Source of the DNA: Streptomyces sp. WM6378
GTDB lineage: Bacteria; Actinomycetota; Actinomycetes; Streptomycetales; Streptomycetaceae
Assembly (NCBI RefSeq): GCF_001279695.1
Contig: NZ_LGDD01000311.1
Location: 1-56,618 of the forward strand
DNA: 56,618 bases
Direction: 5' to 3'
Made by a program: the position numbers and the translations under genes. Position 1 is the first letter of the stretch. Every line of letters starts with the position of its first letter. Shown here piece after piece: positions 25,475 through 35,740 of this stretch. The notes beneath the pieces were generated by a model, which saw nothing but the letters and a program-made list of their open reading frames with translations, had not been told where the DNA came from and made no database searches.

Positions 25475-25480
25475 GTGGGC

Positions 25481-25534
25481 TATTCTCCTTGGCAGAGGAT
25501 CCGGGCAACGCAGCCCCCGGGTCCTTTTGTGTTT
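25481..25534 (+). promoter_or_regulatory. glnR promoter -10 and leader hairpin with T tract
   Basis: TATTCT (25481-25486), with TG upstream, is a good -10 element. Ten bases later GGATCCGGG and CCCGGGTCC (25497-25524) form a 9-bp stem with one G.T pair, followed directly by TTTTGTGTTT (25525-25534). A hairpin plus T tract is unusual in this GC-rich genome and looks like an attenuator or the end of a very short RNA in the ~250-nt glnR leader. Confidence 0.5.
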
Positions 25535-25682
25535 CCCGGTCGTTGTTACGGACGGGTGAACAAACGCTCACACAAAGGGCCTGAGGGTAGGCCTGAAAAG
25601 TACGAAGCAGTGCCGCAACGCCCCCGAGCTCCTGAGGAGCAGGGGGGATCCCCTCCGCAGGGACCGAGGAGGAACCGACGTT

Positions 25683-25742
25683 ATGGGCGAGCGAACCGTG
25701 CACGATACGAAGCGGACCATCCGGGTAGGAGGAGCGCGATGA
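25683..25742 (+). CDS. 19-residue upstream ORF coupled to glnR
   Basis: A mini-ORF with ATG at 25683 preceded by GAGGAGGA at suitable spacing, encoding [19 protein letters not shown]. Its TGA overlaps the glnR ATG as ATGA. The peptide is basic and has no recognisable domain. The strong ribosome binding site and the 4-nt overlap suggest translational coupling that sets GlnR output. Conservation was not testable. Confidence 0.5.
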   Translation: MGERTVHDTKRTIRVGGAR

Positions 25743-26506
25743 GCTCTCTGCTGCTCCTGACCAATGCCCTTCAGCCGTCGACGGAGGTGCTCCCCGCTCT
25801 CGGCCTGCTTCTGCACAGTGTGCGGGTGGCCCCCGCCGAGGGCCCGGCCCTCGTCGACACCCCTGGTGCCGACGTCATCCTGATCGACGGCCGCCGCGAC
25901 CTGCCGCACGTGCGGTCGCTGTGCCAGCTCCTCCGCTCCACAGGTCCCGGCTGTCCGCTGATCCTGGTCGTGACCGAGGGCGGCCTGGCCGCCGTCACCG
26001 CCGACTGGGGCATCGACGACGTCCTGCTCGACACCGCCGGTCCCGCCGAGGTCGAGGCCCGGCTGCGGCTCGCCACCGGCCGGGCGCAGGCCACCTCGGA
26101 CGACTCCCCCATGGAGATCCGCAACGGCGACCTCTCGGTGGACGAGGCGACGTACAGCGCGAAGCTGAAGGGGCGGGTCCTGGACCTCACCTTCAAGGAG
26201 TTCGAGCTGCTCAAGTACCTGGCCCAGCACCCGGGCCGGGTGTTCACGCGCGCCCAGCTGCTCCAGGAGGTCTGGGGCTACGACTACTTCGGCGGCACCC
26301 GCACGGTCGACGTCCACGTACGGCGGCTGCGGGCCAAGCTCGGTCCCGAGCACGAGTCGCTGATCGGCACCGTCCGCAATGTCGGCTACCGCTTCGTGAC
26401 GCCCGAGAAGCCCGAGCGCACCTCCGAGGACGCCAAGGCGAAGGCGGTCGTGGACGCGGCCACCGGCGCGACCAAGGAAGCCGCGGCCCGTTCCCAGAAG
26501 CGGTAG
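25739..26506 (+). CDS. glnR: GlnR, global nitrogen response regulator
   Basis: A 255-residue OmpR-family regulator, the master activator/repressor of nitrogen genes (glnA, amtB, nir and others) in Streptomyces. The receiver-like domain (1-105) has Asp50 in [14 protein letters not shown] but lacks the normal acidic pair (it begins [19 protein letters not shown]), as expected for orphan, phosphorylation-independent GlnR. The winged helix contains [20 protein letters not shown] and [20 protein letters not shown]. The C-terminal ~30 residues after [10 protein letters not shown] are a charged, variable tail. A GGAGGAG site precedes the ATG at 25739. Confidence 0.96.
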   Translation: MSSLLLLTNALQPSTEVLPALGLLLHSVRVAPAEGPALVDTPGADVILIDGRRDLPHVRSLCQLLRSTGPGCPLILVVTEGGLAAVTADWGIDDVLLDTAGPAEVEARLRLATGRAQATSDDSPMEIRNGDLSVDEATYSAKLKGRVLDLTFKEFELLKYLAQHPGRVFTRAQLLQEVWGYDYFGGTRTVDVHVRRLRAKLGPEHESLIGTVRNVGYRFVTPEKPERTSEDAKAKAVVDAATGATKEAAARSQKR

Positions 26507-26609
26507 ATCGCGTTCCTCGGCGGGGTAACCCGAACGGCAGATCACGCATGGGGTACGACCTGCGATACGGCCTGCCCAGAGGCGGGTCACCCCGCGTAGA
26601 CTGCCGCGC

Positions 26610-27632
26610 GTGGCCAAGGTGACGCGGGACGACGTGGCACGACTTGCGGGTACTTCGACCGCCGTCGTCAGTTACGTCATCAACAACGGACCCCGGCCGG
26701 TCGCCCCGGCCACGCGCGAGCGTGTCCTCGCCGCGATCAAGGAGCTGGGGTACCGGCCGGACCGGGTCGCCCAGGCGATGGCGTCGCGGCGTACCGACCT
26801 CATAGGAATGATCGTCCCGGACGCGCGCCAGCCGTTCTTCGCGGAGATGGCGCACGCCGTCGAGCAGGCCGCCTCCGAGCGCGGAAAAATGGTCCTGGTC
26901 GGCAACTCCGACTACATCGACGACCGCGAGGTGCACTACCTGCGGGCCTTCCTCGGCATGCGGGTCGCGGGCCTCATCCTGGTCAGCCAGGGCCCCAGCG
27001 AGCGGGCCGCCGCCGAGATCGACGCCTGGGACGCCCGCGTGGTGCTGCTGCACGAGCGGCCCGAGGCGATCGACGACGTCGCGGTCGTCACGGACGACAT
27101 CGGCGGCGCCCAGCTCGCCACCCGCCACCTGCTCGAACACGGTCATGAGTACGTCGCCTGCCTCGGCGGGATCGAGTCGACCCCGGCCGTCGGCGACCCG
27201 GTGGCCGACCACGTCGAGGGCTGGCGCCGGGCCATGCTGGAGTCCGGCCGCTCCCTCGAAGGCCGCCTCTTCCAGGCCCCGTACAACCGGTACGACGCCT
27301 ACAAGGTGGCCCTGGAGATCCTCGCCGGGCCCCAGCGGCCGCCGGCCATCTTCTGCGCGACCGACGACCAGGCGATCGGCGTGCTGCGGGCCGCCCGCGA
27401 GCTGCGCATCGACGTGCCGGGCGAGCTCGCCGTGGCGGGCTTCGACGACGTCAAGGAAGCGGCCCTGACCGATCCGCCGCTGACCACGATCGCCTCCGAC
27501 CGGCCCGCGATGGCGCGGGCCGCCGTCGACCTGGTCCTGGACGACGGGCTGCGGGTGGCGGGCTCGCGCCGGGAGCGCCTCAAGCAGTTCCCCTCGCGGC
27601 TCGTCGTACGCCGCTCCTGCGGCTGCGGGTAA
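26610..27632 (+). CDS. LacI family transcriptional regulator
   Basis: A 340-residue LacI/GalR repressor. The N-terminal HTH with hinge reads [20 protein letters not shown], then [20 protein letters not shown] and [19 protein letters not shown]. The core is a periplasmic-binding-protein fold ([40 protein letters not shown]). It ends in a basic RRSCGCG tail. The effector cannot be read. The GTG start is 104 bp after glnR, so read-through from glnR is possible. A terminator follows. No sugar genes are next to it, so its targets are elsewhere. Confidence 0.92.
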   Translation: MAKVTRDDVARLAGTSTAVVSYVINNGPRPVAPATRERVLAAIKELGYRPDRVAQAMASRRTDLIGMIVPDARQPFFAEMAHAVEQAASERGKMVLVGNSDYIDDREVHYLRAFLGMRVAGLILVSQGPSERAAAEIDAWDARVVLLHERPEAIDDVAVVTDDIGGAQLATRHLLEHGHEYVACLGGIESTPAVGDPVADHVEGWRRAMLESGRSLEGRLFQAPYNRYDAYKVALEILAGPQRPPAIFCATDDQAIGVLRAARELRIDVPGELAVAGFDDVKEAALTDPPLTTIASDRPAMARAAVDLVLDDGLRVAGSRRERLKQFPSRLVVRRSCGCG

Positions 27633-27646
27633 CCCGCCAACTGCTG

Positions 27647-27667
27647 GGCGCCGGGGCGCCTTTATTT
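27647..27667 (+). terminator. Intrinsic terminator after LacI gene
   Basis: GGCGC, CGGG, GCGCC followed directly by TTTATTT is a compact, classical intrinsic terminator 15 bp past the stop codon. Confidence 0.75.
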
Positions 27668-27743
27668 CGGGCAAACACGGTTCTGCCGGGCTTCTTACGC
27701 GGTCCTCAGACTGCTCTCATGAACGCGCCCGAAGGTCATAGAC

Positions 27744-29006
27744 ATGACCGAGAGCCCCCGCCACAGCGGCGAGTACCCCGAGCAGCAGCCGAACCACTCT
27801 GATGAGTCCTGGCAGCGAGCCAAGGACGACGCCCGGCGAGAGGCCGAGGCCTACGCGGCCGCCTATCCCCCGCCGCCCCCGTACCAGCCGGCCACCCCGG
27901 TGACCACCGGCCCCGGCACCACGGTGTGGCCGGGCAGCGCGGCCGCCCACCCCGAGCCCGGCCTCGCCGGGTTCCACGGCGGCGGCAACGACGGCGGGAC
28001 CGCGTACCTCGCCGGTGGCGAGGCGGGCGCCCCCAAGCCGCGCCGCGCCAAGCGTTCGGTCGGGCTCCTCGCGGCCGTGGCCATCATCGCGGCGGCCATA
28101 GGCGGCGGCACCGCGAGCCTCGTCGAGCACTACGTCGGCAACGACAGCTCCACCGTCAGCTCCGGGGTCAGCGGCACCAACGCCTCCAACAGCACCAACG
28201 GCACGGTCTCCGGCGTCGCCAAGGCCGTCATGCCGAGCATCGTCGAGATCAACGCGACGTCCGGCTCGGGCGAGTCGACCGGCGCGGGCGTGATCGTCAC
28301 CGCCAACGGCGAGATCATCACCAACAACCACGTCATCTCGGGCTCGACCTCGATCAAGGTGAAGCTCAGCAACGGCAAGAGCTACACCGCGAAGGTCGTC
28401 GGCACCGACCCCGACAAGGACCTCGCGCTGATCAAGCTGGACGGAGCGAGCGGCCTCAAGCCCGCGAGCCTCGGCGACTCCAGCAAGATCGCGGTCGGCG
28501 ACCAGGTCGTCGCCATCGGCTCCCCCGAGGGCCTCACCGGCACCGTCACCTCCGGCATCATCTCCGCCCTCGACCGCGACGTCACCGTCGCCAAGGAGCA
28601 GGGCAACCAGGGCCAGGGTCAAGGACAGGGCCAGGGTCAGGGGCGCGGCAACGGCGGCTGGCCGTTCGAGTTCGGCGGGCAGCAGTTCAACGGCGACACC
28701 GGCTCCTCGAAGACCACGTACAAGGCGCTCCAGACCGACGCCTCGCTCAACCCGGGCAACTCCGGCGGCGCGCTCATCGACATGAACGGCAACATCATCG
28801 GCATCAACTCCGCGATGTACTCGCCGAGTTCGAGCAGCCAGGGGGGTTCGTCGGCCGGCAGTGTCGGGCTCGGCTTCGCCATCCCGATCAACACCGTCAA
28901 GTCCGACCTCGCCAGCCTGCGCGGCGGCGGCAGCGGCGGCGCCGACACCGGCGGCACCAACAACCAGGGCAGCGGCAGCTCCGGCGGCTTCGGCGGCAGC
29001 TACTGA
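27744..29006 (+). CDS. htrB: HtrA-like membrane serine protease without PDZ
   Basis: A 420-residue protease anchored by one helix (about residues 107-127) with a ~105-residue Pro/Tyr-rich cytoplasmic N-terminus. The trypsin-like domain has the His in GEIITNNHVISGS, the Asp in TDPDKDLALIKLD and the Ser in NPGNSGGALIDM. Between Asp and Ser a Gln-Gly repeat (GNQGQGQGQGQGQGRG) is inserted. The protein ends at GSY with a Gly-rich tail and no PDZ domain, unlike classical HtrA. It is followed by a two-component system equivalent to the secretion-stress CssRS pair described in S. lividans, whose targets include this protease. It probably degrades misfolded exported proteins. Confidence 0.9.
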   Translation: MTESPRHSGEYPEQQPNHSDESWQRAKDDARREAEAYAAAYPPPPPYQPATPVTTGPGTTVWPGSAAAHPEPGLAGFHGGGNDGGTAYLAGGEAGAPKPRRAKRSVGLLAAVAIIAAAIGGGTASLVEHYVGNDSSTVSSGVSGTNASNSTNGTVSGVAKAVMPSIVEINATSGSGESTGAGVIVTANGEIITNNHVISGSTSIKVKLSNGKSYTAKVVGTDPDKDLALIKLDGASGLKPASLGDSSKIAVGDQVVAIGSPEGLTGTVTSGIISALDRDVTVAKEQGNQGQGQGQGQGQGRGNGGWPFEFGGQQFNGDTGSSKTTYKALQTDASLNPGNSGGALIDMNGNIIGINSAMYSPSSSSQGGSSAGSVGLGFAIPINTVKSDLASLRGGGSGGADTGGTNNQGSGSSGGFGGSY

Positions 29007-29098
29007 TCCGCGCGGGGCAGCGAGCCGCCCCGCGCCCCGCCGTCCGCATGCGAGGCTGATGTCACCGAGCCGCAAGACGCAGAAGAAGGAACCCGCTC

Positions 29099-29830
29099 AT
29101 GAGCCCCGCCGAGGACGACCCGCAGCGCATCCTGATCGTCGACGACGAGCCCGCCGTCCGCGAGGCGCTGCAGCGCAGTCTCGCCTTCGAGGGATACGGC
29201 ACCGAGGTCGCCGTCGACGGCCTCGACGCCCTCGCGAAGGCGGAGGCGTACCGGCCCGAGCTGATCGTCCTCGACATCCAGATGCCGAGGATGGACGGGC
29301 TCACCGCGGCCCGCCGGCTTCGCGCGGCCGGCTCCACCACGCCCATCCTCATGCTGACCGCGCGCGACACGGTCGGCGACCGCGTCACCGGGCTCGACGC
29401 GGGCGCCGACGACTACCTGGTCAAGCCCTTCGAACTCGACGAACTCTTCGCCCGCATCCGGGCGTTGCTCCGCCGCAGCTCGTACGCGGTCGACGCGGGG
29501 GCGGCCGGGCAGGACGCCGGGAACGTCCTCACCTTCGCGGACCTGAGGATGGACCTGTCGACCCGCGAGGTCACCCGCGGCAACCGGGTGGTGGAGCTGA
29601 CCCGCACCGAGTTCACCCTCCTGGAGATGTTCCTCGCCCACCCCCGCCAGGTGCTGACCCGCGAGCAGATCCTCAAGGCGGTCTGGGGCTTCGACTTCGA
29701 GCCGTCGTCCAACTCCCTCGACGTGTACGTCATGTACCTGCGCCGCAAGACGGAGGCGGGCGGCGAGCCGCGCCTCGTGCACACGGTGCGGGGCGTGGGG
29801 TACGCGCTCCGGCCGGGCGGCGCGGAGTGA
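29099..29830 (+). CDS. cssR: OmpR-family response regulator, CssR-like
   Basis: A 243-residue regulator. The receiver (9-122) has the acidic pair in [15 protein letters not shown], the phospho-acceptor Asp in [13 protein letters not shown], the Thr in LMLTARDT and the Lys in [13 protein letters not shown], all intact. The winged helix contains [20 protein letters not shown] and [19 protein letters not shown]. Its TGA overlaps the kinase GTG (GTGA). The gene symbol is by synteny and memory of the secretion-stress pair (SCO4156/SCO4155); similarity to MprA-type regulators is equally clear. Confidence 0.9.
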   Translation: MSPAEDDPQRILIVDDEPAVREALQRSLAFEGYGTEVAVDGLDALAKAEAYRPELIVLDIQMPRMDGLTAARRLRAAGSTTPILMLTARDTVGDRVTGLDAGADDYLVKPFELDELFARIRALLRRSSYAVDAGAAGQDAGNVLTFADLRMDLSTREVTRGNRVVELTRTEFTLLEMFLAHPRQVLTREQILKAVWGFDFEPSSNSLDVYVMYLRRKTEAGGEPRLVHTVRGVGYALRPGGAE

Positions 29831-31236
29831 ACCGTCTGCTTCGCCGCTACCGCGCGATGCCGCTGCGCTCCCGGCTCGCGATGCTGGTCGCCACGGCGGT
29901 GGCGGTGGCGGTGGCGGCGGTCGCGGTCACCTGCTGGCTGCTGACCCGGGCCCAGTTGCGCGCCGAGCTCGACACCACGCTGCGCAACACCAGCGCGCCC
30001 GCCAGCCTGGTGCTGACCGCGCTCCAGACCTGCAACTCGCAGGGCAGCCTGCCCCCTGGGCAGAAGCCCTTCGCCTACATCCAGGTGGTCCTTCCGGACG
30101 GCACCCGCTGCGTGGCCCCGGATTCCCCGCCCGTACGGGTCAGGCCCCAGGACATCGCGGTGGCCCGCGCCCGCAGCCTCAAGGCCGAGACGCTGCACAG
30201 CAGTACCACCGAAGGCGGCATGGACGTACGGGTCCACACCCAGTTCCAGGAGTTCGACGGCAGGTGGGTCACCGTCTCGCTGTCCCGCCCGCTCACCGAG
30301 GTCGACTCCGCCCTCAACCGGCTGGCCCTGCTGCTGACCGGCCTCGCCGGAATCGGCGTGATCGCGGCCGGAGCCGCGGGCCTCTGGGTCGCGCGGACCG
30401 GGCTGAAGCCCGTGGACAAGCTGACCGGGGCGGTCGAGCACGTGGCGCGGACCGAGGATCTGACGGTCCGCATCCCGGTCGAGGGCGAGGACGAGATCGC
30501 GCGCCTGTCCCGCTCGTTCAACGCGATGACCGCCGCGCTCGCCTCGTCCCGGGACCGGCAGGCGCAGCTCATCGCGGACGCCGGGCACGAGCTGCGCACG
30601 CCGCTCACCTCGCTGCGTACGAACATCGAACTGCTCGCCCGGAGCGAGGAGACGGGACGGGCCATCCCGCCCGCCGACCGAAAGGCGCTGATGGCGTCGG
30701 TGACGGCGCAGATGTCCGAACTCGCCTTGCTCATCGGGGACTTGCAGGAGCTGTCGCGTCCGGACGCGGTCCGGGAGGGCCCGCTGGAGGTCGTCGGCCT
30801 GCACGACATCACCCGGATCGCGCTGGACCGGGCGCGGCTGCGCGGCCCCGAGCTGACGATCACGGCCCAGCTGGCGCCCTGGTACGTACGGGCCGAGCCG
30901 GCGGCGTTGCAGCGGGCGGTGGTGAACGTGCTCGACAACGCGGTGAAGTTCAGCCCGCCGCGCGGGACGATCACGGTCGCCCTTGACCGGGGTGTCCTGA
31001 CCGTCCGCGACCAGGGTCCCGGCATCCCCGCCGAGGATCTCCCGCACGTCTTCGAACGCTTCTGGCGCTCTCCGTCGGCGCGGGCCCTGCCCGGGTCCGG
31101 CCTGGGCCTGTCCATCGTGGCCCGTACGGTGCAACACGCGGGCGGCGAAGTCACTCTGGCCGCTGCCCCGGCCGGCGGCACCCTGGCCACGATCACCCTG
31201 CCGGGCGCGCCGACACCGCCGCCGGAGACCCCGTAG
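29827..31236 (+). CDS. cssS: Sensor histidine kinase, CssS-like
   Basis: A 469-residue membrane kinase. The N-terminal helix (about 19-41, [20 protein letters not shown]) and a second helix (about 160-183) enclose a ~120-residue extracytoplasmic sensor with a lone Cys pair ([16 protein letters not shown]). A HAMP domain follows ([20 protein letters not shown]), then the HisKA box [16 protein letters not shown] with the phosphorylated His, and the ATPase lobe with [12 protein letters not shown] (N box), VRDQGPGIP (G1) and GSGLGLSIV (G2). GTG at 29827 overlaps the regulator stop. It would sense exported-protein stress and drive the HtrA-like protease gene upstream. Confidence 0.9.
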   Translation: MNRLLRRYRAMPLRSRLAMLVATAVAVAVAAVAVTCWLLTRAQLRAELDTTLRNTSAPASLVLTALQTCNSQGSLPPGQKPFAYIQVVLPDGTRCVAPDSPPVRVRPQDIAVARARSLKAETLHSSTTEGGMDVRVHTQFQEFDGRWVTVSLSRPLTEVDSALNRLALLLTGLAGIGVIAAGAAGLWVARTGLKPVDKLTGAVEHVARTEDLTVRIPVEGEDEIARLSRSFNAMTAALASSRDRQAQLIADAGHELRTPLTSLRTNIELLARSEETGRAIPPADRKALMASVTAQMSELALLIGDLQELSRPDAVREGPLEVVGLHDITRIALDRARLRGPELTITAQLAPWYVRAEPAALQRAVVNVLDNAVKFSPPRGTITVALDRGVLTVRDQGPGIPAEDLPHVFERFWRSPSARALPGSGLGLSIVARTVQHAGGEVTLAAAPAGGTLATITLPGAPTPPPETP

Positions 31237-31314
31237 CCAAGGCCGCGACCCGGCCGGCGCCAGGTCCCCGCACCCGGCCCCGTCCGGGAGGCTCCCCGCC
31301 GTACCCTCGTAGAC

Positions 31315-32238
31315 ATGACAGACGCAGCCGTCCCCACCCCCTCCTCCCGCGAGATCCAGACGCTCGACGAGCTCAGTCACCCGCAGGCGCAGGCCGTCCT
31401 CGACCTCATCGCCGACGCCGCCCGCGCCGACGGGCAGCAGGCCGTTTCCGAGCAGGGGCGGCTCCAGTTGCGCGGGGGCCGGCGCGAGGGCGTGCGGCAT
31501 TTTCTGCTGACCGTGGGCGACGTGCTCGCCGGGTACGCCCAGCTGGAGGACACCGACCCGGTCGAGGCGCCCGCCGCCGAGCTCGTCGTGCACCCCGCGT
31601 ACCGCGGCCACGGGCACGGCCGGGCGCTGGGCAGCGCGCTGCTCGGCGCGACCGGCAAGCGGCTGCGGGTGTGGGCGCACGGCGGCCACTCGGCGGCCCG
31701 CCACCTCGCGCAGGTCCTGGGCCTGACCCTGTTCCGCGAACTGCGCCAGCTGCGGCGCCCGTTGAGCCCCCTCGACATCGCGGAGCCGGTCTGGCCCGCG
31801 GGCGTCACCGTGCGCACCTTCACGCCGGGCGAGGACGACGCGGCCTGGCTCGCGGTGAACGCGGCGGCCTTCGCGCACCACCCCGAGCAGGGCTCCCTCA
31901 CCCAGCGCGACCTCGACGACCGCAAGGCCGAGCCGTGGTTCGACCCCAAGGGCTTCTTCCTCGCGGAGCGCGCCGGCGAGCTCGTCGGCTTCCACTGGAC
32001 CAAGGTGCACGCCGAGGAGCAGCTCGGCGAGGTGTACGTCGTCGGGATCCGGCCGGACGCCCAGGGCGGCGGCCTCGGCAAGGCGCTGACGGCGACGGGT
32101 CTGCGCCACCTGGCGGCCGAGGGCCTGCCGACCGCGATGCTGTACGTCGACGCCGACAACACCGCGGCCGTCACCGTGTACGAGCGCCTCGGCTTCACCA
32201 CGCACGAGGTGGACCTGATGTACCGCGCGGAGTCCTGA
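31315..32238 (+). CDS. mshD: Mycothiol synthase
   Basis: A 307-residue tandem-GNAT acetyltransferase that acetylates the cysteinyl amine of Cys-GlcN-Ins, the final step of mycothiol synthesis. The first GNAT domain includes LVVHPAYRGHGHGRALGSAL, the second YVVGIRPDAQGGGLGKALTA, both with acetyl-CoA pyrophosphate loops. The segments LYVDADNTAAVTVYERLGF and KGFFLAERAGELVGFHWTKV are standard for MshD. It lies 78 bp after the kinase gene, probably with its own promoter. Together with mshA at 0.8-2.2 kb it shows the organism makes mycothiol. Confidence 0.94.
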   Translation: MTDAAVPTPSSREIQTLDELSHPQAQAVLDLIADAARADGQQAVSEQGRLQLRGGRREGVRHFLLTVGDVLAGYAQLEDTDPVEAPAAELVVHPAYRGHGHGRALGSALLGATGKRLRVWAHGGHSAARHLAQVLGLTLFRELRQLRRPLSPLDIAEPVWPAGVTVRTFTPGEDDAAWLAVNAAAFAHHPEQGSLTQRDLDDRKAEPWFDPKGFFLAERAGELVGFHWTKVHAEEQLGEVYVVGIRPDAQGGGLGKALTATGLRHLAAEGLPTAMLYVDADNTAAVTVYERLGFTTHEVDLMYRAES

Positions 32239-32335
32239 GCCCGCCCTCTTGCCGCCGCCGGGCCGCCGCCGCATCCTGGGGGCCGGGCGGCGAGCCCCGC
32301 GGCGACGTCTGCGGGCCGGGGTCAGCTTGCCCGCA

Positions 32336-32389
32336 CGTCATGTCCTCGTAACCAGCCATTCAGACACGCTTGCGACGCTCGCGTAATGA
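32336..32389 (+). promoter_or_regulatory. Putative PhoP (Pho-box) site before ppk
   Basis: Three contiguous 11-nt units, CGTCATGTCCT, CGTAACCAGCC and ATTCAGACACG (32336-32368), loosely follow the GTTCAYC-type direct repeat of Streptomyces Pho boxes. A -10-like TAATGA (32384-32389) stands at a suitable distance. Matches are weaker than in the pstS promoter. Confidence 0.4.
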
Positions 32390-32505
32390 AGCCGCCGGCG
32401 CCCGCCACCCGGAACGGAACAGTTCCTCCCACGAGATCCCCCCGGGCACTCACTCCCGCCCTCTCCGACGCGCTGGACAGCCCCGGCGCGCGGAACAATG
32501 GGGAC

Positions 32506-34731
32506 ATGAGCCAGCAGCCCAGCGCCGAGGTCCCGCTCCAGCCCGCCCAGCCGTCCGTCGGCTCCATAGCCGCGCACCGGCCGCACACGCTTGCGGCCGC
32601 CGTCTCCGACCTGGAGCCGGACATCGACGCGGACCTGGACGCCTACGAGGACGAGAGCGAGGGAGACGAACTCCCCTCGGGCCGCTTCCTGGACCGCGAA
32701 CGCAGCTGGCTCGCGTTCAACGAGCGCGTCCTGGAGCTCGCCGAGGACCCGGCGACCCCGCTCCTCGAACGGGCGAACTTCCTGGCGATCTTCGCCTCGA
32801 ACCTGGACGAGTTCTTCATGGTCCGGGTGGCCGGACTCAAGCGCCGCATCGCCACCGGCGTCGCCACCCGCTCCGCCTCCGGTCTCCAGCCGCGCGAGGT
32901 CCTCGACCTGATCTGGACCCGCTCGCGCGAGCTCATGGCCCGGCACGCCGCCTGCTACCAGCAGGACGTGGCCCCGGCACTGGCCGACGAGGGCATCCAC
33001 CTGATCCGCTGGCCGGAGCTCACCGAGAAGGAGCAGGCCCGCCTCTTCACCCTGTTCCGCCAGCAGATCTTCCCGGTCCTCACCCCGCTGGCCGTCGACC
33101 CCGCGCACCCCTTCCCGTACATCTCGGGGCTCTCGCTCAACCTCGCCGTGGTGGTGCGCAACCCGGTCTCCGGGCACCGCCACTTCGCGCGTGTGAAGGT
33201 GCCGCCGCTGCTCTCCCGCTTCCTGGAGGCCTCGCCGCAGCGCTACGTACCGCTTGAGGACGTCATCGCGGCGCACCTGGAGGAGCTGTTCCCCGGCATG
33301 GAGGTGCTCGCGCACCACATGTTCCGGGTGACGCGCAACGAGGACCTCGAAGTCGAGGAGGACGACGCCGAGAACCTGCTCCAGGCCCTGGAGAAGGAGC
33401 TCATGCGGCGCCGCTTCGGGCCGCCGGTGCGCCTGGAGGTCGAGGAGTCCATCGACCCGTACGTACTCGACCTGCTGGTACGGGAGTTGAAGATCTCGGA
33501 CGCCGAGGTCTACCCGCTGCCGGGCCCGCTCGACCTGACCGGCCTGTTCGGGATCTCCGCGCTCGACCGGCCGGAGCTGAAGTTCCCCAAGTTCGTGGCG
33601 GGCACCCACCGCGACCTCGCCGAGGTCGAATCCGCCTCGGCGCCCGACATCTTCGCCGCCCTGCGCGAACGCGACGTGCTCCTGCACCACCCCTACGACT
33701 CGTTCTCCACCTCGGTGCAGGCCTTCCTGGAGCAGGCCGCCTCCGACCCGGACGTGCTCGCCATCAAGCAGACCCTGTACCGGACTTCGGGCGACTCGCC
33801 GATCGTGGACGCCTTGATAGACGCGGCCGAGTCGGGCAAGCAGGTGCTGGTCCTCGTCGAGATCAAGGCGCGCTTCGACGAGCAGGCCAACATCAAGTGG
33901 GCCCGCAAGCTGGAGGAGTCCGGCTGCCACGTCGTGTACGGGCTCGTCGGCCTCAAGACGCACTGCAAGCTCTCCCTCGTGGTGCGCCAGGAGGGCGACA
34001 CGCTGCGCCGCTACAGCCACGTCGGGACCGGAAACTACCACCCCAAGACGGCCCGCCTGTACGAGGACCTGGGGCTGCTCACCGCCGACCCGCAGGTCGG
34101 CGCGGACCTCTCGGACCTCTTCAACCGGCTGTCCGGATATTCGCGCCGCGAGACCTACCGGCGCCTGCTCGTAGCCCCCAAGTCCCTTCGGGACGGCCTG
34201 GTTTCGCGGATCAACAAGGAGATCGCCCACCAGCACGCCGGGCGGCCCGCCTATGTCCGCATCAAGGTCAACTCGATGGTCGACGAGGCCGTCATCGACG
34301 CCTGCTACCGGGCCTCCCAGGCCGGCGTGCCCGTCGACATCTGGGTGCGCGGCATCTGCGCGATACGGCCGGGCGTGACCGGGCTCTCGGAGAACATCCG
34401 GGTCCGCTCGATCCTCGGCCGCTTCCTGGAGCACTCGCGGGTCTTCGCCTTCGGGAACGGCGGCGAGCCCGAAGTCTGGTTCGGCAGCGCCGACATGATG
34501 CACCGCAACCTCGACCGACGCATCGAGGCACTGGTCCGGGTCGCCGACCCGGCCCACCGCGCGGCCCTGAGCCGGCTCCTGGAGACCGGGATGTCGGACA
34601 CCACGTCGTCCTGGCACCTGGGCGCCGACGGGAACTGGAACCGGCACTCGACCGATGCCGAGGGACAGCCGCTGCGGAACGTACAGGAGATGCTGATAGA
34701 CGCCCGGAGGCGCCGGCGTGCAACGCCCTGA
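32506..34731 (+). CDS. ppk: Polyphosphate kinase 1
   Basis: A 741-residue PPK1 that reversibly transfers the ATP gamma-phosphate to polyphosphate through a phospho-histidine. Domains in order: an N-terminal helical domain starting [20 protein letters not shown], the head domain, and C1/C2 phospholipase D-like domains. The autophosphorylated His is in [18 protein letters not shown] and the second active-site His in [17 protein letters not shown]. An acidic N-terminal stretch (residues 35-60) precedes the core. ATG at 32506 is preferred; the frame is open for 120 bp upstream. The chain end overlaps the CHAD gene by 14 bp. Confidence 0.95.
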   Translation: MSQQPSAEVPLQPAQPSVGSIAAHRPHTLAAAVSDLEPDIDADLDAYEDESEGDELPSGRFLDRERSWLAFNERVLELAEDPATPLLERANFLAIFASNLDEFFMVRVAGLKRRIATGVATRSASGLQPREVLDLIWTRSRELMARHAACYQQDVAPALADEGIHLIRWPELTEKEQARLFTLFRQQIFPVLTPLAVDPAHPFPYISGLSLNLAVVVRNPVSGHRHFARVKVPPLLSRFLEASPQRYVPLEDVIAAHLEELFPGMEVLAHHMFRVTRNEDLEVEEDDAENLLQALEKELMRRRFGPPVRLEVEESIDPYVLDLLVRELKISDAEVYPLPGPLDLTGLFGISALDRPELKFPKFVAGTHRDLAEVESASAPDIFAALRERDVLLHHPYDSFSTSVQAFLEQAASDPDVLAIKQTLYRTSGDSPIVDALIDAAESGKQVLVLVEIKARFDEQANIKWARKLEESGCHVVYGLVGLKTHCKLSLVVRQEGDTLRRYSHVGTGNYHPKTARLYEDLGLLTADPQVGADLSDLFNRLSGYSRRETYRRLLVAPKSLRDGLVSRINKEIAHQHAGRPAYVRIKVNSMVDEAVIDACYRASQAGVPVDIWVRGICAIRPGVTGLSENIRVRSILGRFLEHSRVFAFGNGGEPEVWFGSADMMHRNLDRRIEALVRVADPAHRAALSRLLETGMSDTTSSWHLGADGNWNRHSTDAEGQPLRNVQEMLIDARRRRRATP

Positions 34732-35740
34732 GAACATCGCCGGACAGGAGCTGGCTGGCGAGATCCTCGCCCCCTACCTCCACGCGCAGGCGGGGGAATT
34801 CCTGCGGGGCCTGCGCCTCCACCGTGAGGCGGGGCCCGACAACCACTCCACCGAGGAGGCAGCCCGCGCCCTGCGCGCGGCCGCCCGCCGCATCAGCGGC
34901 ACCCTGCACACCTTCCGCCCGCTGCTCGACCCGGCGTGGGCCGACCAGCTGCGGACCGAACTCGCCTGGCTGTCGGGCACGTTGGCGGGCGAGCACGCCT
35001 GCTCGGCCCGGCTCACCCGGCTCCTGGACGCCCTGCACCGGCTGTCCGGTCCCGGGGTGCCGCCGCCGCGCGGTGACGCGGGCACCCTCACGGTGGGCGC
35101 CGCCCGCGCCGGCGCGCTGCTCGACCGCCAGCTGACCCTGGCCCGCACCCGGGCCCACTCGGCGGCGCTCCAGGCGCTCGGCTCGTCCCGCTTCCACGCC
35201 GTGGCGGACGCGGTCGCGCTGCTCGCGAGCGAGGTGCCGCTGGCGTCGACGGCCGCAGCCCACGCCTGCGAGGTGCTCGCGCCCGCGGCCCTGGACGCCG
35301 AGGACCGCCTTGACCGGGCGGTGTCCGCGCTGCCGCTGGCCCGCGCCGCCCATCCGTACAACGCGGAGGCCCTGGTCCAGGAGAGCGAGTCCCAGGACAG
35401 CCCCTGGCACCAGGTGCGGCTGCTGCTCCGGCTGCACCGGTACGCCCAGGAAGTGCTGCACCACGGGCTCGGAGAGCCGGATCCCGCCGAGCGGCTCCTT
35501 GCCGCGGGGCGGGCCCTCGACCGGCACCGGGACGCCGCCGAGGCAGCGGCGGCGGCATCCGCAGCGGCCCGCACGCCCCGGATCGCGCCGACCACCGCGT
35601 ACGCACTCGGCGTGCTCCACGCCGACCAGCGGCACGACGTGGAGGCGGCCCGCTTCGCCTTCCAGCGGATCTGGCAGCCTGTGACGGTGACAACCGCACC
35701 CTCGACTTCAGCACCCACGGCGACCACGGCCGCACCATGA
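34718..35740 (+). CDS. CHAD domain protein
   Basis: A 340-residue, all-helical, arginine- and histidine-rich protein. The CHAD domain has repeated His/Arg-spaced helices ([56 protein letters not shown]). CHAD proteins bind polyphosphate and localise to granules. It starts with GTG at 34718 behind GGAGG, overlapping ppk, and its TGA overlaps the Nudix ATG (ATGA). Being translated directly after PPK1 strongly supports a role in polyphosphate binding or turnover. The C-terminal 25 residues are a Thr/Ala/Pro-rich tail. Confidence 0.9.
   Translation: MQRPENIAGQELAGEILAPYLHAQAGEFLRGLRLHREAGPDNHSTEEAARALRAAARRISGTLHTFRPLLDPAWADQLRTELAWLSGTLAGEHACSARLTRLLDALHRLSGPGVPPPRGDAGTLTVGAARAGALLDRQLTLARTRAHSAALQALGSSRFHAVADAVALLASEVPLASTAAAHACEVLAPAALDAEDRLDRAVSALPLARAAHPYNAEALVQESESQDSPWHQVRLLLRLHRYAQEVLHHGLGEPDPAERLLAAGRALDRHRDAAEAAAAASAAARTPRIAPTTAYALGVLHADQRHDVEAARFAFQRIWQPVTVTTAPSTSAPTATTAAP

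Noticed and set aside
25475..25738. A longer protein-coding frame upstream of and out of frame with glnR
   Set aside because: The translation is Pro/Arg/Gly-rich and covers the promoter and hairpin; only the 19-codon mini-ORF with its own ribosome site was kept.
29413..32274. 953-codon minus-strand open frame antisense to cssR, cssS and mshD
   Set aside because: The three plus-strand genes have full motif sets; the antisense frame is low-complexity Arg/Gly/Val sequence.
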